DNA from: JAFDVL01 sp043736395
GTDB lineage: Bacteria > Acidobacteriota > Blastocatellia > RBC074
Length of the DNA: 10,077 bases
Assembly (NCBI GenBank): GCA_043736395.1
Contig: JAYTCQ010000124.1
Span: 1 to 10,077 of the forward strand
Direction of reading: 5' to 3'
The notes beneath the pieces were generated by a model. That model worked only from the letters and a program-made list of their open reading frames with translations, had not been told where the DNA came from and ran no database searches. This document shows positions 1 to 6,595 of this stretch, one piece after another; within the stretch, counting starts at the first letter, position 1; each line of letters opens with the position of its first letter. The translations under genes and the position numbers were made by a program.

Positions 1-137
1 TTCCTTTCCTGTCGCCTCAACTCTTGCTTCAGTCTTTGCACTTCTTCCTTCAGACGATCAATCTCTCGCTGCTTCTCTAAGCACCCTTCACACAGGTTGA
101 CCCCATACTCTTTGCTTTTTTCTGCTTGATATTTCAC
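1..137 (-). CDS. Probable IS66-like transposase, N-terminal fragment cut by window edge
   Basis: On the minus strand an open frame runs from a GTG at 137 to the window edge, giving 45 residues. It begins VKYQAEKSKEYGVNLCEGC, so it carries a CxxC pair, and continues with a charged heptad-like stretch (EKQREIDRLKEEVQRLKQEL) that reads as a coiled coil. From memory, a CxxC followed by a Lys/Glu/Leu coiled coil is how many IS66-type transposases (TnpC-like) begin; the catalytic DDE region would lie outside the window. The frame stays open upstream to about 173 without another usual start codon. A GGAG lies only two bases before the GTG, which is tight, so the start is uncertain. I could not identify a terminal inverted repeat between here and the next gene. 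It could instead be another coiled-coil protein with a zinc-binding start. Confidence 0.5.
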   Translation of the reverse strand, partial: MKYQAEKSKEYGVNLCEGCLEKQREIDRLKEEVQRLKQELRRQER

Positions 138-233
138 TTCTCCTACAAATGTCCAATGACTCCTTCCTTCAACTTTTCACTGAGGCGATACGAAATTTAT
201 CCTTTAAACTGGCGGTTATGTGCAGATCGGTTG

Positions 234-239
234 TATAAT
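234..239 (+). promoter_or_regulatory. Sigma-70 -10 box TATAAT for the oxidoreductase gene
   Basis: A perfect TATAAT lies 51 bp before the chosen UUG start. No good -35 is visible at 16-18 bp spacing (GGCGGT region), so the promoter may be weak or activator dependent. Transcription would begin near 246, downstream of the TTG at 242, which argues against using that earlier codon. Confidence 0.45.
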
Positions 240-275
240 TATTGATTCGTTGCAGATTTGATATTTTAGTTATAC

Positions 276-292
276 GGAGTAATGCTACTTTG
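276..292 (+). promoter_or_regulatory. Ribosome binding site and UUG start that set the N-terminus
   Basis: GGAG at 276-279 is followed, after 10 bases, by TTG at 290-292 in the long reading frame. The only earlier in-frame start-like codon is the TTG at 242, which would add 16 residues but has no Shine-Dalgarno and precedes the predicted transcript start. An out-of-frame ATG at 282 opens a three-codon ORF (ATG CTA CTT TGA, 282-293) whose end overlaps the UUG, so translation may be coupled or restrained there. Confidence 0.5.
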
Positions 293-3200
293 AATTTTTC
301 TGACCAAACATCTCATGATCTGACTTTAGGAATTACCGGATTTTCTTATGCTGACCTCTACCGTCCGCAGCGGTTGCAGGCGTTAAGCGAAGCCTTTTAC
401 ACAGCGCTCGAACAGGCCGAGCCGCAAGTTGCCGATCATTTCGCGGCGTATCGCGCCGTCAAAGGAATCGGCTATTCACAAAAAGACGAATCGAATTTAC
501 TGGTCAAAGTCGCGCCACATCTCAGTAGTTTTGTTGCTCAACTTTTCAACGTCGAAGCCGCCGCCGAAATTCATTTCAGAAAAGCCGCAGACGAATCCGT
601 TATCTCTGATTACAAAAAACTTTTCATTCAACGTCGCGCCAAAAAACTAGACGCGGCGACAGTTGAAATGGCGGTTGCGAATTTCGACAGATTGCAATCG
701 CAAATTGATTTGTTGATGGCCAAGCAGGAACTCACGACTTCAGATTTGGAACTTGCCGCAGCGAAGCTTTGGCACATTAATAAAGATGACGCGGATATTC
801 TCAGTACCCTGGAAAAATGGGCGGCAGCGTTGCCTCATGTTGTTCCGGAATTGACGAAGGAATGGCTTAGCTATCGTTCACCGCATGCGCTGGATTTTTC
901 AAATTTAGTCCAAATCGAGCGCCGCGATTCCGCGCTGCCTGAACTGATGGTCGGGCCGGATAAATTGTTGCGTCGGCGTGATGGATTCAAGCTGACCGAT
1001 GAACGAATGGGCAACCGCCAGATTCTCGACGAAGCCCATTATTGCTTGTATTGCCACGAACGCGACAAGGATTCCTGCTCGACCGGCTTCATCGAAAAAG
1101 ACGGATCGTGGCGCAAAAATCCTCTCGATATTCCGCTGGCAGGATGCCCGCTGGATGAAAAAATTTCGGAGATGAATTTGCTGCGCGGCAAGGGCGACGT
1201 GATTGGAGCTTTGTCGTTAGCGGTGATTGATAATCCCATGTGCGCGGGTACGGGGCATCGCATCTGCAACGATTGTATGAAGGCCTGCGTCTTCCAAAAA
1301 CAGGAACCCGTCAACATTCCTGAAATTGAAACCGGGACGCTGACCGACGTTTTGAAATTGCCGTACGGCGTAGAAATTTATGGCTTGCTCACGCGCTGGA
1401 ATCCGCTGAATGTGCGCCGCCCGTATTCGCTGCCATACAACGGAAAAAATGTGATGGTCGTAGGCTTAGGGCCTGCCGGATATACGCTCGCGCATTATTT
1501 GCTGAATGAAGGCTTTGGTGTCGCCGGAGTGGACGGATTGAAAATTGAACCGCTGCCGAAAGAATTAACAGGCGAAGGTGGAAACATTCCGAAGCCGATC
1601 AAGGAGTGGAGCGAAATTTATAACGCGCTCGACGAAAGAAATTTAGAAGGCTTTGGTGGAGTAAGTGAATACGGCATTACGGTGCGCTGGGACAAAAATT
1701 TTCTAACCTTACTGCATTTGTTATTGGCTCGACGCGATCATTTCAAAGTCTATGGCGGAGTTCGTTTCGGCGGGACTTTGACGATTGAAGACGCTTGGGA
1801 TTTAGGCTTTCATCACATCGCAATTGCGACGGGCGCGGGGCGTCCGACGATGGCGGGGATGAAGAACGATATGATTCGCGGCATCCGTCAAGCCAGCGAT
1901 TTTCTGATGGCGTTGCAGCTCACCGGAGCTTTCAAAGAATCTACGATTGCGAATTTGCAAGTGCAACTTCCTGCGCTTGTGATCGGCGGTGGACTCACGG
2001 GAATTGATACGACGACGGAGATGTTTGCGTATTATCCGGTGCAGGTCGAGAAGATGCTGCACCGCTACGAAATATTGGTCGCGGATGCTGGTGAAGAGCA
2101 ATTCTGGTCGGTGTATCGAACCGATGAAGACCGCGCGACGATGCAAACTTTTATTGAGCATGGACGCGCTATTCGCGATGAACGTGAACGCGCTACAGCG
2201 AATGGTGTGAAGCCTGATTTTGTACCGCTCGTCAAATCCTGGGGCGGAGTTTCGCTCGTTTATCGCAAGTCGTTGCAGGATTCTCCGGCCTATCGTTTGA
2301 ATCACGAAGAAGTCGCGAAAGCTCTCGAAGAGGGAATCAGCTACGTTGAAAATATGTCTCCGGTGGAAGCGATTCCTGACGAATTCGGAGCGGTCTCCGC
2401 GATCAAATTTGAGCGTCAGGCGAAGGACGAAAATGGCAAGTGGTATGCGACAGGTGAATTCGTCACGATGCCCGCGAAAACAGTTTGTGTCGCCGCTGGA
2501 ACCAGTCCGAATGTGATTTACGAAAAAGAATATCCGGGCACGTTTGAGCTGGATGATCGCAAGAAATATTTCAAAGGCTACAGGCTCGAAAATAATCAAT
2601 TGACGGCGGTGAATAAAGGCGAAACAGGATTTTTCACTTCGTATGAAAGCAACGGAAGATTCATCACGTATTACGGCGATAATCATCCGATTTACGCGGG
2701 AAATGTGGTGAAGGCGATGGCTTCAGCGAAGCACGGATACAATGAAGTTGTCCGGTGTTTTGAAGCAGAAGTCGCGGCGATGGAAACTGCGCACCAATCA
2801 ATTCACGATGAAGAATATCAAAAATTTGCGTCACATCTCGACGATCAATTAATTGCGAAAGTCGTCCGCGTCGAACGTCTGACGCCGACCATTGTGGATG
2901 TCATCGTCCGTGCTCCGCTGGCGGCGCATAAATTCCAACCCGGACAATTTTATCGGCTGCAAAATTTTGAAGTGAACGCCCCTGTCGTGCACGGCACGCG
3001 CCTGATGATGGAAGGCTTGGCATTAACTGGAGCCTGGCACGAACCAGAAGAAGGTTTGCTTTCGATGATCGTGCTCGAAATGGGTGGCTCTTCGGATTTG
3101 TGCGCAATGCTGAAACCCGGTGAAGAAGTCGTTGTCATGGGGCCGACCGGAACTCCGACTGAAATTCCGACCAACGAAAATATTTTGCTCGCAGGTGGCG

Positions 3201-3823
3201 GACTCGGCAACGCAGTTTTATTTTCCATCGCCAAAGCCTTGAAAGCGGCGAACAACCGCGTGGTTTATTTTGCCGGATATAAAAATGCCGTAGACGTTTT
3301 CAAACGCGAAGAAATTGAAGCCGGAACCGATCAGGTAATTTGGAGCGCAGACATCGGCACGATTGAGCCGAAGCGTCCGCAGGATATGACCTTCAATGGA
3401 AATATTGTGCAGGCGATTAAGGCGTACAACGAAGGTCAACTAGGCGAGCGACAATTCAAGCTCTGCGACATTGACCGCATTGTCGTGATTGGCTCTGACA
3501 AAATGATGGGAGCGGTGAAAGTTGCCCGAAAATCTGGAGCCTTGGCCGGAGTTTTCAAACCTGAGCACGTTGCGATTGGTTCCATCAATTCGCCGATGCA
3601 ATGCATGATGAAAGAAGTCTGCGCGCAGTGCCTGCAAAAACATATTGATCCGGTCACTGGCAAAGAAAGTTTTGTATTCTCCTGCTTCAATCAAGATCAA
3701 TTGCTCGACGCCGTAGACTTCGGACACCTTGACGACCGCCTGAAAGCGAACTCTGCACAGGAGAAATTAACGAAGCAATGGCTGGCGTATTTATTCAAGC
3801 AGGGCGAAGTGGAAATGGTTTAA
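290..3823 (+). CDS. Giant iron-sulfur flavoprotein oxidoreductase, GltD/NfnB-like half fused to PyrK/NfnA-like half
   Basis: This cytoplasmic NAD(P)H-linked redox protein has 1177 residues from the UUG at 290; numbering is from there. Residues 1-250 are a mostly helical region I do not recognise. Cys252, 255, 263 and 286 (CP) and then Cys318, 326, 329 and 333 resemble the double [4Fe-4S] domain of GltD, dihydropyrimidine dehydrogenase and NfnB. GLGPAG at 392-397 is the FAD-binding Rossmann motif; GGGLTG at 566-571 begins the NAD(P)H-binding fold. From there to the GltD-like VYRKS at 657 is about 90 residues against about 25 in GltD, implying an insertion. Residues from about 850 form a ferredoxin-reductase/PyrK-like module: GQFYRL near 885 (flavin), AGGGLGNA near 969 (nucleotide), and Cys1105, 1111, 1114 and 1132 (C-x5-C-x2-C-x17-C), a probable [2Fe-2S] site. 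Similar large proteins are usually annotated only as FAD-dependent oxidoreductases. Substrate and partner are unknown. It stands alone and ends at a hairpin. Confidence 0.85.
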   Translation: MNFSDQTSHDLTLGITGFSYADLYRPQRLQALSEAFYTALEQAEPQVADHFAAYRAVKGIGYSQKDESNLLVKVAPHLSSFVAQLFNVEAAAEIHFRKAADESVISDYKKLFIQRRAKKLDAATVEMAVANFDRLQSQIDLLMAKQELTTSDLELAAAKLWHINKDDADILSTLEKWAAALPHVVPELTKEWLSYRSPHALDFSNLVQIERRDSALPELMVGPDKLLRRRDGFKLTDERMGNRQILDEAHYCLYCHERDKDSCSTGFIEKDGSWRKNPLDIPLAGCPLDEKISEMNLLRGKGDVIGALSLAVIDNPMCAGTGHRICNDCMKACVFQKQEPVNIPEIETGTLTDVLKLPYGVEIYGLLTRWNPLNVRRPYSLPYNGKNVMVVGLGPAGYTLAHYLLNEGFGVAGVDGLKIEPLPKELTGEGGNIPKPIKEWSEIYNALDERNLEGFGGVSEYGITVRWDKNFLTLLHLLLARRDHFKVYGGVRFGGTLTIEDAWDLGFHHIAIATGAGRPTMAGMKNDMIRGIRQASDFLMALQLTGAFKESTIANLQVQLPALVIGGGLTGIDTTTEMFAYYPVQVEKMLHRYEILVADAGEEQFWSVYRTDEDRATMQTFIEHGRAIRDERERATANGVKPDFVPLVKSWGGVSLVYRKSLQDSPAYRLNHEEVAKALEEGISYVENMSPVEAIPDEFGAVSAIKFERQAKDENGKWYATGEFVTMPAKTVCVAAGTSPNVIYEKEYPGTFELDDRKKYFKGYRLENNQLTAVNKGETGFFTSYESNGRFITYYGDNHPIYAGNVVKAMASAKHGYNEVVRCFEAEVAAMETAHQSIHDEEYQKFASHLDDQLIAKVVRVERLTPTIVDVIVRAPLAAHKFQPGQFYRLQNFEVNAPVVHGTRLMMEGLALTGAWHEPEEGLLSMIVLEMGGSSDLCAMLKPGEEVVVMGPTGTPTEIPTNENILLAGGGLGNAVLFSIAKALKAANNRVVYFAGYKNAVDVFKREEIEAGTDQVIWSADIGTIEPKRPQDMTFNGNIVQAIKAYNEGQLGERQFKLCDIDRIVVIGSDKMMGAVKVARKSGALAGVFKPEHVAIGSINSPMQCMMKEVCAQCLQKHIDPVTGKESFVFSCFNQDQLLDAVDFGHLDDRLKANSAQEKLTKQWLAYLFKQGEVEMV

Positions 3824-3931
3824 TGCAGAAGCACGCACGCAGTAAGGGCGCCTTTTCACAACAAATACTTCAGTTTCAGGTTCAGTGGCTTTAATGTACC
3901 GGCGCCCTTACTGCGTGCGGGCTTCTGCATT
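3822..3931. repeat. Long inverted repeat (31-bp arms, 48-nt loop), likely terminator and possibly a dispersed element
   Basis: The left arm 3822-3852 pairs with the right arm 3901-3931 over 31 bp with one mismatch (A3833 against the C-type base of the other arm). The left arm starts inside the TAA stop of the oxidoreductase (3821-3823). The right arm runs into T3930-T3935, so on the + strand it reads as a rho-independent terminator with an unusually large loop. The long near-perfect arms around a non-palindromic core also resemble a REP or MITE-like repeat. No clear target duplication flanks it. Confidence 0.75.
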
Positions 3932-4021
3932 TTTTCCCGCCCCCGACAACCTAAACGACAATCCCCTACATCAAACTGACGAATATTTTATCCCCCCTTT
4001 GACGATGATAAAGGACAAAAT

Positions 4022-5116
4022 ATGCAAACCACGATTAAATTTTCACTCTTGTTTTTGTTGTTGGCCACTTCGGTTTTCGCGCAGGTTTCCGATTCAGAAA
4101 ATTACAGTCATCTGCGCTGGGAAGGCACAGTGGACGGCAAAGTTTTACTCAAAATTAATCGGCGACGTGTGACCTACGATGTCATTTCGGGAGTTCCAGT
4201 GCAGCGGCATCGCTATGATTTTACTGATCCGCTGCCGTTTAAAAACACGCGAGTTGATGTGAATGTCGAAGAAGGACGAGGCAACGTACGGGTCATCGAA
4301 CAGCCGCGTGAACGCAATGATTATACGGCGGTGATTGAAATTAATGATTCCAGCAGTGGTAAATCCGACTACGTGCTGGATGTGTTTTGGGAAAAATCTT
4401 ACGGCGGAAATACAGGAAATAATAACTCGAATTGGCGCAATAAAGATGATGATTATTTTGAATGGCAGGGACGCGTCGACGGTGAATCCATTCTCTACAT
4501 TCGCGGGGAAGATGTGCGTGTAGATGATATTTCCGGCAATGGAATCACGAATGAAAAGCATCGCGCCAGCCGTCCGATTCCTTCGCGTTCGATGACTTTG
4601 AATTTGGTCGAGACCAGCGGACGCGGAGAAATTACGCTGATCGAACAGCCCGATAATCGTAACAATTACACCGCGGCGGTCAGGATTCATGACAAGCAAA
4701 GTGGCACGGGATTGTATTCATTTGCGCTGACGTGGTCGCGACGTGGAGGACGAAATGGGCGCGATGATAGAGATAATTTTCCATCTAACGGTGGAAATAG
4801 CGGAAATAATAATTACGCCGATGCGCGACGCGCAATGATGTGGACAGGACGCGTTGATGGGACAGATTTTATTAGCATTCGCGGTGATCAACTGAGTATT
4901 GAGCATCAGGCTGGAATGGAAATTTCTAACATGAATTATCGTTTTGAGCGAAGGTTGCCATCCGCTCCGACTTCGGTGTTTGTGAAGAAAATTAAAGGAC
5001 GCGGAAAAGTGAATGTCATTCAACAACCGGATCGTTCTAACAACTACACTGCGATTATTCAGATTGAAGATAAAGACGGTGGCGCCAGCAATTATGAAAT
5101 TGAAGTGAGTTGGTGA
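4022..5116 (+). CDS. Exported protein of three 91-residue repeats, function unknown
   Basis: This is a 364-residue protein starting at ATG 4022, six bases after AAGGA (4011-4015). Residues 1-20 form a signal peptide: one lysine, a Leu/Phe-rich core and a probable signal peptidase I site after Val-Phe-Ala20. The mature protein is three repeats, residues 33-123, 148-238 and 274-364. Each begins and ends with Trp, each is exactly 91 residues, and they align without gaps. Shared positions are W-x-G-x-V-D-G at 1-7, G-R-G at 53-55, QP at 62-63, (D/N)YTA at 68-71 and a final hydrophobic strand ending in Trp. Alternating hydrophobic residues suggest beta-sandwich domains. The linkers (124-147 and 239-273) are rich in Gly, Asn, Asp and Arg and look flexible. 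No catalytic motif, lipobox or anchor is visible, so it is probably periplasmic or secreted. I do not recognise a named family. It is flanked by hairpins and is probably monocistronic. Confidence 0.85.
   Translation: MQTTIKFSLLFLLLATSVFAQVSDSENYSHLRWEGTVDGKVLLKINRRRVTYDVISGVPVQRHRYDFTDPLPFKNTRVDVNVEEGRGNVRVIEQPRERNDYTAVIEINDSSSGKSDYVLDVFWEKSYGGNTGNNNSNWRNKDDDYFEWQGRVDGESILYIRGEDVRVDDISGNGITNEKHRASRPIPSRSMTLNLVETSGRGEITLIEQPDNRNNYTAAVRIHDKQSGTGLYSFALTWSRRGGRNGRDDRDNFPSNGGNSGNNNYADARRAMMWTGRVDGTDFISIRGDQLSIEHQAGMEISNMNYRFERRLPSAPTSVFVKKIKGRGKVNVIQQPDRSNNYTAIIQIEDKDGGASNYEIEVSW
4118..5113 (+). repeat. Three tandem protein-level repeats of 273 bp each
   Basis: Copies lie at 4118-4390, 4463-4735 and 4841-5113, each coding 91 residues from Trp to Trp. 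Spacers are 72 and 105 bp and code for Gly/Asn-rich linkers. DNA similarity is clearly lower than protein similarity, so the duplication is old and the repeat structure has been kept by selection on the protein. Confidence 0.85.
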
Positions 5117-5124
5117 AACCAGTG

Positions 5125-5219
5125 AATAGACCACGGATTTTGCGGATGTGACGGGTTTACGCGGATCAGAATTTCAGATCCGCGAAGACCCGCATGATCC
5201 GTAAAATCCGTGGTCTATT
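5125..5219. repeat. 95-nt near-perfect hairpin between convergent genes
   Basis: Bases 5125-5147 pair with 5197-5219 (one G-T pair), 5152-5158 with 5186-5192 (one G-T pair), and 5160-5167 with 5177-5184. They are separated by small internal loops and capped by a 9-nt loop. It starts 9 bp after the stop of the repeat protein and ends 6 bp before the stop of the response regulator, so it can act as a shared bidirectional terminator. T-runs beside it are short, so termination by the hairpin alone is uncertain. Within the arms the motif CGGAT recurs (5143-5147, 5162-5166), which suggests it grew by short duplications or is a dispersed repeat. Confidence 0.75.
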
Positions 5220-5224
5220 TCGTA

Positions 5225-6595
5225 TTAAAACGGAAGGGTTGGATCAACGGCGCGATATTCATCCAGTTTGCGATGTAAGGTGCGGCGATCAAAACCGAGG
5301 ATTTCGGCGGCGCGTGATTTATTTCCATTCGTCAAACGCAGCGTCTCAAAGATGTATTCCTTTTCTAATTCCTGAATCGTCATGCGTGTTTCTTTGGCTT
5401 TTGCCAGGAGCGCCGAAGTTTTGCCGCTGCTGTGGATTCGGTCAGGCAAATCATGCGGCGTGATGACGAATCCTTCTGCCAAAGCCATCGCTCGTTCTAA
5501 AGCATTTTCGAGTTCGCGCACGTTACCGGGCCACGAATATGCAGTCAGTAACGCTAACGCTTCCGAAGTAATATTGAACGGTAGTGACGATGTTTTCTCG
5601 GCTTGCTTATTTAAAACATAGTCAATTAATAACGGAATATCCAACGGACGTTCGCGCAACGGCGGCACGTGCAAATGAATCACATTTAATCGCCAAAATA
5701 AATCTTCGCGAAAACGCCCTTCGTTAACTTCTTTTTCCAAATCACGATTCGTAGCGGCAACAACGCGCACACTAATTTCGCGTTCGCGGTCAGCGCCTAC
5801 GCGGCGGATGGTTCCTTCCTGCAAAACACGCAATAATTTAGGTTGGACAGTGATTGGCAACTCGCCGATTTCATCCAAAAAAAGTGTGCCATTATCCGCC
5901 GATTCAAATAATCCTGCCCGCGCCAGCTTCGCGCCGGTGAAAGCTTGTCCGGTGTGCCCGAACAGTTCAGACTCAATTAATTCGTGCGGAATTGCCGCGC
6001 AATTCACCGGCACGAATTGCCCTGGTCGTCCGGAAGATTTGTGAATGCAGCGTGCGAATAATTCTTTGCCGGTGCCGGATTCACCTGTTACGAGGACAGT
6101 ACTTCCGCTACGCGCAGCTTTCGTCATGAGCTTGAGGATTTCTTTCATGGGACGTGAAGCGCCAACGATTTCCACGTCAGCCAGCGGCAGTTCGCGCCGG
6201 AATTGCGCCTGTTCACGCATCGGAGCGCTTTGCGATAACGCTTGCTCAATGGCCTGAATCAATTCGTCAGTCACAAACGGTTTGGTGAGATAGTGAAAGG
6301 CGCCCATCTTGACCAGTTCTACGGCCTGTTCGACTGAACCAAAGGCTGTAATAATAATCACGGGAACTTCCGGACGTTTGGTGCGTGAGGCCGCCAATAA
6401 TTCCGCACCGGAAAGACCAGGCATATTGACATCTGTAATTAACACATCAAGACGTTCGGTCTCATTGTTGATGCGCGTCAACGCAGACCGACCATCGACG
6501 GCTACAACCGTTTCGTACCCGGCGTCTTCCAGATCGTCTTGCAACAAATCACGTAAATCCGAGTCGTCTTCAGCAATTAAAAATCTTGGTTTCAT
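5225..6595 (-). CDS. Sigma-54-dependent two-component response regulator, NtrC family
   Basis: A 456-residue transcription activator of full NtrC-family length. Receiver domain, residues 1-120: acidic pocket Asp11-Asp13 region, phospho-acceptor Asp55 (ITDVNMPG) and Lys105 (TKPF). AAA+ domain, about 142-375: Walker A GESGTGKE at 171-178, Walker B LFLDEIGEL at 238-246, arginine-finger region FREDLFWRLN at 295-304, and WPGNVREL at 355-362. The sigma-54-contacting loop reads QAFTGA at 217-222 instead of the usual GAFTGA. The C-terminal Fis-type helix-turn-helix is at about 425-446 (NKSRAAEILGFDRRTLHRKL). Its ATG overlaps the TGA of the kinase gene by four bases, with no Shine-Dalgarno of its own, so translation is coupled. 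It should be phosphorylated by that kinase and activate sigma-54 promoters; a candidate target is the divergent carbonic anhydrase gene. Confidence 0.93.
   Translation of the reverse strand: MKPRFLIAEDDSDLRDLLQDDLEDAGYETVVAVDGRSALTRINNETERLDVLITDVNMPGLSGAELLAASRTKRPEVPVIIITAFGSVEQAVELVKMGAFHYLTKPFVTDELIQAIEQALSQSAPMREQAQFRRELPLADVEIVGASRPMKEILKLMTKAARSGSTVLVTGESGTGKELFARCIHKSSGRPGQFVPVNCAAIPHELIESELFGHTGQAFTGAKLARAGLFESADNGTLFLDEIGELPITVQPKLLRVLQEGTIRRVGADREREISVRVVAATNRDLEKEVNEGRFREDLFWRLNVIHLHVPPLRERPLDIPLLIDYVLNKQAEKTSSLPFNITSEALALLTAYSWPGNVRELENALERAMALAEGFVITPHDLPDRIHSSGKTSALLAKAKETRMTIQELEKEYIFETLRLTNGNKSRAAEILGFDRRTLHRKLDEYRAVDPTLPF

Noticed and set aside
242..289. TTG at 242 as the start of the oxidoreductase
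   Set aside because: It lies before the transcript start predicted from TATAAT 234-239 and has no Shine-Dalgarno, unlike the TTG at 290.
1802..2686. 294-residue open frame antisense to the oxidoreductase
   Set aside because: It lies wholly opposite a conserved coding sequence, is rich in Arg, Ile, Phe and His as expected from antisense codons, and has no recognisable motif.
4145..4699. 184-residue antisense frame in the repeat protein gene
   Set aside because: Shadow of the three-repeat coding sequence; composition is antisense-like and no start signal supports it.
4118..5113. Three repeats as a CRISPR or DNA-level tandem array
   Set aside because: Units are 273 bp, coding, and diverged at DNA level; similarity is in the protein.
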